This document shows positions 48,552 through 59,371 of a stretch of 64,000 nucleotides of DNA, in pieces. The stretch is taken from assembly GCA_026874595.1 (NCBI GenBank), contig CM049308.1:13531001-13595000 (forward strand), in the 5' to 3' direction. The notes beneath the pieces were generated by a model, which was not told the DNA's origin, made no database searches, and was given only the letters and a program-made list of their open reading frames with translations. Source of the DNA: Sipunculus nudus (taxonomy: Eukaryota > Annelida > Sipuncula > Golfingiida > Sipunculidae). The translations under genes were made by a program, and so were the position numbers. Every line of letters begins with the position of its first letter. Position 1 is the first letter of the stretch.

Positions 48552-49401
48552 CTGGTGGAGATAATGATCAATACTTGGTGCATAAACCAATCAACAGCTG
48601 GCGCTGACAACAAACGTGTCACAAAGAACGAAGCTGAAATATTCTGCAGATTCATTTAAATTTGGATTACTCGATTTTAAATTAATGATGCCCAGATATA
48701 AAAGTTGTGCCTTGACATCCACAGAGATCTTCCTTATCCTTCCCATATATACATACCCCCCCCCCCCCCCAAACACAAATACTATAAATAAAACACGTCA
48801 GAATCGTTTATAAACGTTACTTTTTGGAATATAAATTTTGTTATAGTAATGATTTTATTATTTTTCAGTACTTAATCCTAAATGTTTATTCGTTTGACTG
48901 AAAGGGAAACTAATAAAATTGTTATTAATTAATTATTAAAATGTTTTTAATTATTAATTAAATTTAACGGAACCTACAAGGATGTCCAGGGATCAGGAAT
49001 GAACCGTTAAAACTGAAAGACAAAGATGTTGATCCACAAGCATTTTTGTAATCTGCCCAACTCGACCCCTTAACATCGCTTCACAACCAGACTTGATTAA
49101 AAGGTTACGAGACCAAGCAAGTTGGCCCAGTGGATGCCATGGGCACTCAACAAAGCAGTGGTTGCGATTTCGATCCCAGTACAGAAGAGGTTTTTATGAT
49201 ATTCATTCTATATATTCGTTTTTATAACTTGGGTCTGAATATATGAACCTGTAGGAGATATTTCCAGAAGATAAGCTAATATAAAATACACCTGAAATTG
49301 ATATATACTTGAAGTCAGCTGATCCATCAAAGGATATTCGTGTTTACGTATCACCCTGATTTCTTGCCACAAACGTGAACCAAAAAAAAATATAAAAAAA
49401 T

Positions 49402-49439
<38 letters not shown>

Positions 49440-49787
49440 AGAGAACGCAGAGCCAGTATGCAAATCTTACTTTTAATACAAATAATTTGATGACAGACTG
49501 ACAGTTTCATGTATTAAGTACCTTGTTTGAGTCACTCTTCGACATTTGTTCAACAAGCACACCCCTTATGAGAATGTACCGTACACATAGGCCTAAAATT
49601 CTTACCTACATATTATTAAAAGAAGGGTGCTGAATTGAAACAATTTATGTATTCCCAAGCTCCTTGGAAGTTAGATTTTTAGATCCAACTTAGATCTTTA
49701 GCTGACTTAACCAACTTTTGTAATCACATGACGTCATGATGAAAGAGTGACGTCACAAGTACATTAAAGCGTCCAAATACTTTTGCT
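47250..49787. other. Intergenic region between two convergent genes
   Basis: AT-rich. It includes a fragment with ATGGCCCATAACTCC (about 47675) of the molluscan repeat type, a G run (48409-48427) next to a GA tract (48522-48548), poly(C) at 48757-48770, AT-rich palindromic sequence at 48915-48965, a SINE head (49.12 kb), a GA tract (49407-49443) and two TGACGTCA sites just beyond the TMED stop. The 120-codon minus frame at 47320-47682 has no gene-like features. Confidence 0.6.
49118..49195 (+). mobile_element. tRNA-derived SINE head
   Basis: AGTTGGCCCAGTGGATGCC (A box, 49120-49138) and GCGATTTCGATCCCAGTAC (B box, about 49164-49182). Confidence 0.55.
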
Positions 49788-50462
49788 CTACAGCTGACCA
49801 CCACGTGACGGAAATCTTCTGTCAGCAAAGAACCCCCGGAGGACAGCTACTTGCCCGAAACCAGCGCAGAGAATGACCACAGCTTCACATATGGACCACC
49901 AATGAACACGTTGGTGCAGGTCCTCTGCCCTGTAGCGTCCTTTAGCCTCGTTTAGGCGGTACTGCGTCTGGTGCTCCACCACCGAGGATGCCGCCTGGTG
50001 TATCTTTTCTGTACTTTCCTCCATCTGCGTGTTGGCCCCAGGGATTTGATTTCCTGCCTCGGCGGCTAGAGAGCGTTTATCCTCAGGTTTCAACTCAAAA
50101 TACACCACTTTATGCGTTATAGTGGAAAATTCATTACTGAAGCATATCTTGAACAAACCACGTGACGTGATAAACGGGACTACGTCACTCTTCTTCTTGG
50201 ATTCCTTGTACAAAATTTTGCCGTTAGGTGACTCCACTGATGCGTCCACGTCATCCTTACCGCCTTTTAGAACTTTGTATTCCAGAATCCACTTATTTCC
50301 GCTTGTAAATTCTTGGTAAAAACACATGACTTCGTTGTCAGGTAGTTCAAACCTAAAAGACACTGGCCGAGCACCAAACCGTGAATTTTCTTCAGCTGAC
50401 AATGTTGGAGTCAAGCAAAATAGAAATACTGGTAAAACCAGTACGCTGGTAAGGTCAGCCAT
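49788..50462 (-). CDS. TMED7: TMED3/TMED7-like p24 family cargo receptor (p24 gamma), intronless
   Basis: A complete 224-residue type I membrane protein of the p24/EMP24/GP25L family, which cycles between ER and Golgi in COPII and COPI vesicles and helps sort cargo such as GPI-anchored proteins. Residues 1-23 (MADLTSVLVLPVFLFCLTPTLS) form a signal peptide. A GOLD domain follows (about 33-125) with the two conserved cysteines in MCFYQE and FKICFSNEFS and the family block KVVYFEL. Then comes a coiled-coil stem ending HQTQYRLNEAKGRYRAEDLHQRV, one membrane segment (WWSICEAVVILCAGFGQVAVLRG) and a short tail with FF and RR (GFFADRRFPSRGGQL), the COPII and COPI signals. CFSNEFST and the QYRLxEAxxRxRAEDLxxRV stem point to the TMED3/TMED7 branch; I cannot separate the two. 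Start: the ATG at 50462 is in good context (AAAATGG); the frame runs 15 codons further upstream only to a TTG. Vertebrate relatives have introns; none is needed here. Confidence 0.93.
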   Translation of the reverse strand: MADLTSVLVLPVFLFCLTPTLSAEENSRFGARPVSFRFELPDNEVMCFYQEFTSGNKWILEYKVLKGGKDDVDASVESPNGKILYKESKKKSDVVPFITSRGLFKICFSNEFSTITHKVVYFELKPEDKRSLAAEAGNQIPGANTQMEESTEKIHQAASSVVEHQTQYRLNEAKGRYRAEDLHQRVHWWSICEAVVILCAGFGQVAVLRGFFADRRFPSRGGQL

Positions 50463-50700
50463 TTTGTCAATGTACCTTTTAGAGATTTGCAAATCCTTGA
50501 TTCTCAACAGCTATGATAACTTTAATGTAACGTTAGTTACAGCATGCGTGGAAAGATCGTAGGATGAGTTGAGGAAGCTGAAGTTCTCACACGTTTATAT
50601 CCATATGCTAATGCGCCATATACAAGTCTTATCAATACTCCAAAGACTTATAAATGTTCAGCACCAAAGGTACCAAGCTTTTTAATCCCAGTTGCGAACA
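50463..50700 (-). promoter_or_regulatory. TMED 5' flank
   Basis: Upstream of the TMED start on the minus strand. No TATA box was recognised within 150 bases. The flank is of ordinary composition. Assigned by position only. Confidence 0.3.
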
Positions 50701-51308
50701 CGTAGGAAACTCTGAATCCGGCTGATCTTTATGCGTGTATGATTGCCACGCATGCGTTGTATTACCGATGCTATTTATCGAACCCTGACCATCTGTGTAT
50801 CTTTAAAAATCAATGACGCATCACCTGTCATGCCGTTTCTATTCACGTTATCGGTAAATAATGAAGACTGCCATTCACAATTGTAACGGATTCATATAGG
50901 CCTAAACCGGGCGCATAAAAGGCAAATTTTGTGATTTTGACGTCCGAAAAAATGGATTTTTTTCTGACTAATGCGATATTTTATCTTGTCGTGCAACAGA
51001 AACTGCGTCAACAAATTTGGACAATACCGGACAATGAAATCGGGTCGGCATAGTTTAAATGATATATCTTGCTGTCATCTCACTGCTCGTTTTCGGTTAT
51101 CAGATCTCGCGAGATAAACAGACGTGGGGCGTATTAGTCAGAAATGATCGCGCCTAGAATGTTGCAGAATCGAGGAAAGCTTATAAATATCATCGGGCTA
51201 AAAACGGGTCTTCCTACTGACCGACACCATGTCATGATTCATTTATGTGATGCAGATTAAAAGTTGTGTTTCCATGTGCGCGTACATGCGTGAAGTGAAA
51301 GATGTATA

Positions 51309-51716
51309 CTGCGGTTTCCTTTTATTCGCGAGGGTTTTAATTTCGCGATACTCGCGACTGTGATATAAATAACGAGTATGAAACCCTCGGGAATAAGATG
51401 ATCTCTGGAAACAACTTAATCAGCAATCAGCAAACCTAATCTGTGCATGGTATCTGAACTGTCCCATGCATCCAAGCATTAATATTTGTAAAACACGCCA
51501 TACTCACAGAGGCTGTATCGACTGTAATACAAGTTATAAGTTACTGACTAAACCATAAATTAGGTAGGTATTTTAACTTTAAAAAATCAATACAGTCACT
51601 GCCGTACTTAGATTTTATAGTTTCTGGTGCAATCGCGAAAATGAAACCCTCGCGAAACGTTTAAAATAAATGAATCGAGAAATTTAGGCCTCGCGAATAT
51701 ATAAAGAGAACCACAT
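51309..51716. mobile_element. 408-bp TA-flanked MITE with TTCGCGAG inverted ends
   Basis: Left end CTGCGGTTTCCTTTTATTCGCGAGG; the right end, inverted, reads ATGTGGTTCTCTTTATATATTCGCGAGG with gaps. TA dinucleotides flank both sides (51307-51308 and 51717-51718), as for Tc1/mariner-type insertions. Subterminal GAAACCCTCG(C/G)G words occur near each end. Confidence 0.7.
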
Positions 51717-51918
51717 TATTTGGCACAGTGGGTCTAGTAGGACATCCACATAAATATGGTGGAGTGACGTCATTTTTCCCTAATCCCTGAGGTCACACAG
51801 ACCATATGCATGAAAATCACTCCCGTGGCGATTTTCATGCATTTACATGTATACGCATATGTATATATGCTGACGGGCACATTGAAACACTCCAGTTACA
51901 AAATTATATATCACGCGT

Positions 51919-51957
<39 letters not shown>

Positions 51958-52069
51958 TAGAAATGTAGAAATGATCTGCGGGTACGAGCCGACGAGGCGA
52001 AACCGACGGTCGTGATCAAGATTCATCACATACCTAAACATATATATAAACAGAACACTCGAAGCACAT

Positions 52070-52339
52070 TTGGACCCTAAAGAGAAAGCAAAACAAATAT
52101 ATTTTACCATCTGGGAAAAAATGTTACGCTCTAACACAATGAAACGCACCTCGGACCAATGTAACTTCTGTATGGAGGAGAAATATAGCATACTTCACCA
52201 CAAAATCGACAAGTCGATAATCCTATTAAACAGGCGAAGTGAATTAATTTCAAAATGCCGACACCTGAAAATACCGAACGGCCGATACCGGCAACGGCGT
52301 GAAACTCCGGGTAATAACACGATGCTCCAGCGTGCTTAA
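52070..52339 (+). pseudogene. Retroelement polyprotein C-terminal relic
   Basis: The frame contains CNFCMEEKYSIL and LLNRRSELISKCRH, a Cys/His-bearing C-terminal block I associate with RT/GIY-YIG retroelements (Penelope-like) of cnidarians and molluscs. The recalled consensus is C-LC--EK--I ... LNKRSELVSKCRHRNK. No RT domain or complete frame lies upstream, so this is a fragment. The 3' half (after SKCRH) has diverged. It is not a host gene in my view. Confidence 0.5.
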
Positions 52340-52866
52340 AGGCCGGGGCCCAATCACCTATAAAGCATGTTGAAATAACACGAAAAATAGCTTCTTCCCT
52401 TTAAAACAAATCTGTATCTGCCAAATTATTGCCTTGAAACCGTTTGCTTAGTCCTGTAAACGAGTGTTAAAAACAGTGTATCGGGCGCGGTTACAGGTGT
52501 CAACATAAACACAGCGCGTGGGGCCGTGCATCGCGGAGACACAACACGTGTTAATCAGAAGATGCCTCGACTGACTTGGCCAAAAATGTAATACATGTTC
52601 CCCCTGGCAAACATCAGATGTTGAGGTTCAAATTCGGACTTCCGGTCACGTGGCCTTGTTATGGTAAACAGACACACGCGGACTGTGTTTACCAACACGT
52701 AGAGTCGTAACAAGTTGTTAAACAGCCGTGAGCGAGGTACTGAGACTGTGTGCTTGGATCGTATTGCTAGGAAACCTTTGTATAAAGCAAAACTGAACTG
52801 ATAGTGTGAAAGAATAGGCAATAGGAAAGAAAAGTTTTGCTCCTGAATATATCCCTTAAACGTTTA

Positions 52867-52926
<60 letters not shown>

Positions 52927-54480
52927 TGGAAACACTGCTTATCGCATTGCGGCAAAATTCGGTATAATATGCACAGCGTCAGGAGACGACAGGAGTAGGA
53001 ACGTAGGGGGGAAGATGGACGGATTTCAATGTGGTTGTCCAGCCTGCTGCTGAATCAGTGAACTGCCATATTTCTTTAAACAATGCATACACAAGTAACC
53101 GTTATTAGAAACAGAACAATACGACCACATTGTTTCTTTGTCAGTCATATTCATAATTTATATATAAAAAAAAGACCCTTAATGTATTGAACATTTGAAC
53201 TGCAGGACTAAGGAATATATAAACATGTTTTTATAGCACTTTAAGTTTTCCCCGTTTTCTGTCATGAATATATGATTCTGCCATTGGTACCTAGATGGCG
53301 GCACACGAACGGCTTGTTTGATTTACCACAGTTCTGTTTTTAATGCCAAACACAAACATCGCCGCTCCTGTTTCTTTCTTTCATGGATAATATTGTTGTT
53401 TATAGGTGCTCCTGCCTCGATCCCATTGTAGAAATTATTATGTGTGTCAAGAATGCAGAATTCATAGAGGTGTCATATATAAGTGGATTAAACTCTGTTC
53501 ATCTGCACCAATCGTAGGATTGTCGTGCGTATTTATATCATTACTGCCAGCTGAAATAACTGCAACTCCTCGTATTTTGTCTCCACCAGTAGGGCTATAT
53601 TATAAAAATGGCCTGCTCAGTCTTTTTTCTTGGCACTAGATTCGATCTGTAAAACACTTTGTTTGCATGGCCTGAAAGACGTCTTGTGTATATATTAAAA
53701 ACAACAAAAATGTTGTTATTATATTAACATCCTCACGAGGGGTACCCTGTAAAAGTCCAATATATGGATTTGTGACTTGTCACTTTGCTGAGTCTGAGTA
53801 ACTGTGTTTTATTTTCGATATGATATAAAAACTTGTGATTAAATAATTATCAAATATGTAGGCCTAATTTGAAATTTCCAGATCAGTTTTGTAATTATAA
53901 GTACAGTTTTACAACAGTTACATAAAACTATAATTCAATCATTGCAAAAAGGGTGGACATGAGTGAATGAAACAGTTCTTGCATAATTATTGCTTTCATG
54001 ATTATAAAATCAAAAGCAGAATATTGGAAAAGTCCACCAGAGTATATTTATGTGAGGCCATTGGATGAATTGATAACTTATTAAAATCAAGAGTTTGTAA
54101 CTTATAACTTATAACTTTGTATTACATAGTATAACACAACATAAACCTACACTGTATATGGACATCAGGTTAACAGTGTATTCAAATAAGGTATAGATCC
54201 ACCAACATAAAAGCAGTTACAATGTTTCTGAACTGAGGTGACCTCGTGGAAAGTACTGTAAACACTCAAAAGCACGTTTATATGTCTCGTCCAGCTAGAG
54301 CACAAAAGAGAAACGAACTGTTCCAAAATGCCTTTGTAAAGTAACAGAGATATATTCACCAGTATTTAGATAGGGTGAAGGGGGATAAACCCTCGTACAA
54401 AGAGAACCGAAGTGTTGGTCGCAAATATTATATGTGTGCTTTCCGGACTTAAGTCGGCTGATTCATGTAACAATATCATT
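52340..54480. other. Non-coding stretch
   Basis: AT-rich sequence with a (TA)n tract at 52870-52918. Open frames of 60-90 codons (for example 52555-52821 minus and 53406-53639 plus) lack motifs, good starts or splice context. Nothing else recognised. Confidence 0.5.
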
Positions 54481-54904
54481 TGGTCGCAACGGATCTCTCC
54501 AGCGCGAGTGTTTCAATAGGTAGCTGTTCAAACACTAGACTAGAGTCTGATGCCAGACCCAAGTGGACACGTAGCTCATCTATCCAGCGATTAATGTAGG
54601 CCTAACCACCTCCACAGCTGACGGATAAAAACGCTACGTGCACACAAGGGATTGCCTGCCGGTGTTTCTATGCACTGAAGATTTCTTCTCAGTGAAGATT
54701 ATTGGTAGCTCAACGGATTACCAGATAAGGATCCCGTTGCGAAGTTGCACAGGTGACTCCTCAGGTGGACACAAAACGACATATCGCTATAGGATATACG
54801 GCCGAAATCTCAAATTCGCCTGTCCCAAGCTAACAAGGATTACATCGTGGCTGCGCCACTATTGATTAAACCCGTCAATTTATGGTTTATATTCGACAAG
54901 CGAG
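54480..54904 (+). other. Candidate 5' exon with consensus donor
   Basis: A block richer in CpG than its surroundings, with a TATA-like GGATAAAAACG at about 54624-54634. It ends CAAGCGAG|GTAAGTCTT at 54904/54905, a near-perfect donor. It could be a first exon (mostly untranslated) of a plus-strand gene extending to the right. No partner acceptor was found, and the 75-codon frame inside it is not recognised. Confidence 0.3.
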
Positions 54905-57280
54905 GTAAGTCTTTATCCCCAGCAAAATAAGTTCATCACGACATTGCAAGGAATGTGTTAAGAGGAGGCTTTTAACGATATTGTTTGCAGCAGACGATAA
55001 ATCATGTGATATGAAGGTAGCCTTGACGGCGGCTTCTTCAGACCTCGCCTCAACCATAGAATGTTTGCACTTGCCTCTCAGTGACTATCACACGGACTGA
55101 CGCATTCCGCTCTTTGTATAACGGAAGATTCGCCACTCCAAATGATAAATGAAAGATCGTCGGCGTCGTGGTTTAAGATATAGACGCCACTTCAGTTATT
55201 AACAATACAAAATTATTTCTTTTCTCTGTTGATCGTGTCTTAAAAGTGTATCTGGTGTCAAATGTCACCAAACTGATATTTGAAAAACAAGCTGTTCCTT
55301 GATAAGTGTAAAATATTGTGTGTCTCGTCCAAATTATCAAATAAATGGAAATTTCTGCAATTTTACTGTATATAACAAATAATTATGTATAAATGTGCAT
55401 ATCTTTGTGAAATGTAATGGATTTACTACTACTTTTCAACGCAAGTCTGCTTTACTTCTTTGTATTGATACTAAATGTTACTTTCACTGGAGAATGTCGG
55501 TCTTTATTCCAAACAGAACAGCTGTATCTAAAGATTTTCCAATTTTAATAGATAACTATTATTATTTTTGTGTAACATGCAATAACCATACAGGGAACTT
55601 CGCTACCAAAACAGGCCACATAACTGAAGCAAAATTGAGGCTAATATATACCCTGCACGGCTTCACATACAGGCACACCGCGCTGTGATAAAGCCTTGTA
55701 TATTTAAGACGAGGCGCTTGTTCCTGTTAGTAACGAAAACGATGAAAACACAAATGCTTGAAGCAGGATGTTTTGTTAACAAGAAGGACCAAAGTATATA
55801 CTGTTTATTGAATCTCACATAGTGTTATGTATTTTAATATCAAAAGCACCTAAAATGTATAAAATACTTACGAAAACCTGATATACGATCAAAATGTCCG
55901 CAAATAAAAATGTAAATGAGATTGCGTCCATAGATAAAACGACAGAACCTATATCTTCCACTGGAAACAATGCAAAAGGACGAAACATCTACGGGAAAAA
56001 AGTCTAATAATGAAGAAAGATACCAAAAGGACATTTCACTCACTGAAAAAAATAACATGCGGACATGACATTCATGGAACAAACTGCTCAAAACGGGCGT
56101 TAAGTCCATGTTTCAAACGCGAAAAGGGTAAAACGCCAATGGACAAGTGCCGAAAGACATAGGACACGGGCAAAATATAAAAGGACTTAACATCAACGGG
56201 GAGAACATGTATTTATAGTTGATAGAAAGGACAGTGTCCACTCAGAATGTCACTCACTCTAGAGATTTAAAATAAATCTCCATGGCGCGCACTTTCAATC
56301 TCTGTTGTTTGGGAAGGTACTAAAATTGTCTGCACGGATTCCAAAAAAAAAGACCCAAAATCACGGTTGAATATTTTAAAATCTTATTTCCAATTCATTG
56401 GACAAATAGTTGCTCTAAGTTTGCGAAGGAGCAAAATTGTATTGGTTGTGAATTAACGAGTTCTAACATATAAATGGAAACATAATTTTATGCTTAGCTA
56501 CTCAACATTCGTGTGGAGATTTTTATTTAGATTTCGGTATCTTAACAAGGCGGATAAGGTATTTATATATAAAGGGAAGGGTCTAACCCTGGAAGACAAT
56601 GGAAAACTTAAAAAGGTCCTCTGGTTAAACACTCTGGTAGAGAAACAATTGAGGTGGCTCATCGGGTGGGTGGGGTGGGGGGGGGGGGGGTATACGAAAA
56701 TCAATTTTGTGCACCGATAAGTATCCACAGACAGACATACATGAAGCTTTTGTGCGCAGTATAAGAAATGTAAAATGAACGGCTGTCGATGCTTAAAGGG
56801 CACTATATGTACAGCAATCCTAAGATCAATAGACTCTAGGTTAATACCACCATTAATCTAATGTCGAGGATAACTACTTCTTGAATCATAAGCTTCGACC
56901 GTTTCACAGCCATTTCCTAATACATGATTGTGTGAAAACCACATGGTGTTACATTTATAAGCCGTAGTGCATGTACGAAACATCATATACCCCTTACGAC
57001 TAACACTTTACGGAGGTCACAAGGTCATAGCAATACATTGTTGTCATCTCATTGTGTCAGTTTTGGTTGGCGGATGGACAATATTCTCATATAGGGTTGA
57101 AGAACAGGCATTTTTACGGACGTGTCTAAAATCATAGGACATGAAATAATATAAAAAAGGGAATACAAAGCAAAAATTTTTTATTATTTTATTGACATGT
57201 TAAGCCTTCAGAGAGAAGAGTGGTTTCGTCCTACAGATGAAAGAGTGCATGTGGGAAGGCACAGAAATAATTCACTTTGT
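54905..57280. other. Non-coding stretch
   Basis: If the preceding exon is real this is intron. 55850-56250 is a purine-rich degenerate repeat of AGGAC/AAAACG words. A (G)n run is at 56679-56690. Open frames (55395-55688 plus and 56498-56803 minus) are unremarkable. Confidence 0.45.
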
Positions 57281-57281
57281 A

Positions 57282-59241
57282 TACGCCCGTCTTATGACGG
57301 GAGTAATAAGGCGGTTTCACACCGGATGCGTACGAACAAATTTTACGTCCGAACGAAAATTTGCTGTACGAACGAAAAAACAAAACACTTTATTTTATGT
57401 TGGTGCATACACACCTAATCCGAACGATGCTATCCGAACGAAAAAAATAAACATGTTCTATTTTTTGTCGTTCGCATCGGACAAGAATGGCTTCTTTTCA
57501 CCTTCAACACAAAAGAGCTGGAATATTTTTATCCAGACTGGTTCATCTGTACGTTACCTATCTGATATATGTAATACTGTATACAACATAGAAGTGTTGT
57601 TTCCTTGTCTATCTTTTTAAAATTATGTGATAAAAAACGGATTATTTTTATTTCAATCAAATTTATTTGATTTAAACAGATATTTATAACATTTTTTTAG
57701 CTCCAAGGTTTTTTTCATTTAAGCCAGACTTCTTTTAATATAATCTGTAAATTTCCAGGGGGGGGGGGGGGATTATATTTTTATCAAAAGGGATTTCAAT
57801 CACCGCTAGGCCACTTATTTTAATTTACAATCGGGGACAAAACAGAGTTTTAAACCAGGTTTAGATGTAATTTTTCAGGGTAAATTCTAATTCTTTATTA
57901 ATTGCAATATATTAAAGTTATTCTCCGAAAGGGGGAGGGATGATTACATTGATCATCCCCTCTAGCCCCCCCCCCCCCCCCATAATCACGCCCCTGAATA
58001 TAAGTCAGCTGTGTAAGCGATACAAACACAAATTAGTGACATTATCCAGGACAAGCTGTTTATTACCAATAAAAAATCCGCGGTTAATATAGAAAAAAAT
58101 CATGGAACAACAAATTTTTTCATTTGTGTTTTGTATTATTGCATAGTATTATTTTTAGTTCAACGTATTGCATTTAAACAGAAGTTTCATAGCTGTGCGC
58201 AGACTGTTCAAAATCATATTGGTAGATTTGAAAATGAAATATAAATCAAACTTAACTAGTGATTCAAACTTTAATTTAACTTGAAATGCAGCAGTTACAG
58301 TGGCATCCGTTCTCTTGAAACAAGAGGTTGCGCAATTATTTTTAAATTCATGTTGAAATGGGAATTTTGGTCGAGTGAGTGGTAAATATTATTTTCAATT
58401 ATACAGTCAGTACACTCAGAGATAAAAACTTGATTATTAATAATTATTAATTAAAAATTAATGAGAAAATCAATTTACACGTTCAGAAATATTCGACATT
58501 TTTGTATAGGTCTATATATATGGCCATAAAGCCTATATTTTAGTGCATCCGATATATTGCTCATATATTACGAATTTCGGAGACGAAAATTCCTCGGTCG
58601 GAAACCAAAAATATCGTTCGGATTTGGTGTGAATGAAATTTCGGATGCGACAGGATTTTAGTCAGAACGACAGAAATATTCGTTCGTGTCATATTCGTTC
58701 GGACGCATTCGGTGTGAAACCGCCTTTATGGTATACCCAACGTCCGTCCGTCCGTCCATCCGTCGTGCCGTCTTGCCGTCCGTCCGTCCGTTAACTTTCA
58801 GTGTCGCCGCGATAACTTTCCGGAGATTTGATGGATTTTCACGAAACTTACCATAACTACTTACCAATAGATTATCTCGCCGGAGTTTGAATATGGACAA
58901 AATCCATGCATATTTAACAAGGTCACGGGTCACTAGGCTACTTTGTGGTGTCGCCGCGATAACTTATGAAAAATATGAAGGATTTTGATAAAACTCATCA
59001 GAAATGTTAATCAATAAAATATGTCGCCTAAGTTCGATTTTCAGTTAAAACCTATGCATATGTAATGAGGTCAGAGGTCACCGCACCTTGGAGGCACCTT
59101 GGTGCCTTTCCTAAAATCCTATGGATTTTCATTAAAAACTCATTTTACATATATTTTACCAATAGAGTTTCTAACCTGAATAACCGTCTCATCAAAATTC
59201 ACACATATTTGATGAGGTCACCAGATACACGACGGGCGTAT
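57282..59241. mobile_element. GTCCGTCC-type repeat with ATACGCCCGTC inverted ends, interrupted by a second element
   Basis: Left end ATACGCCCGTCTTATGACGG and right end CACGACGGGCGTATTATGCA are inverted repeats (the shared core ATACGCCCGTC is at 57282-57292 and, inverted, 59231-59241). The interior right part carries (CGTC)n at 58740-58790, GATGGATTTTCACGAAACTT and two CGCCGCGATAACTT blocks, the molluscan repeat style. The 1.4-kb element below sits just inside the left end. Confidence 0.7.
57308..58726. mobile_element. 1.4-kb TIR transposon (AAGGCGGTTTCACACCG ends), nested
   Basis: Left AAGGCGGTTTCACACCGGAT and right CGGTGTGAAACCGCCTT form matching inverted termini. Beyond them, degenerate GAACGAA / TTCGTTCG / GCGTACG words extend the similarity for about 150 bases at each side. 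No transposase frame is visible inside, so it is non-autonomous. The target duplication is unclear (TA or ATA at best). It contains a G run at 57760 and a C run at 57968. Confidence 0.8.
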
Positions 59242-59314
59242 TATGCACGTTTCTGGTGCTCTTGTTAGCAATTCCGATGTGCTTAGTCTCAGAATCGAAA
59301 GTAAATTAACTTCC

Positions 59315-59370
59315 TGTGAAAAGAAATGTGACTGATATCACGAGCATATGATATCACATTTCTTTTCACA
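59315..59370. repeat. Near-perfect hairpin
   Basis: TGTGAAAAGAAATGTG...ATATCA is repeated inverted as TGATATCACATTTCTTTTCACA. Arms are 22-26 bases, differing by a 4-base insertion, around a loop of about 8 bases. Confidence 0.85.
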
Positions 59371-59371
59371 A

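Noticed and set aside
59067-59080. AGGTCAGAGGTCA (DR1) at 59.07 kb
   Set aside because: Lies inside the GTCCGTCC-type repeat, so it is unlikely to be a specific regulatory site.
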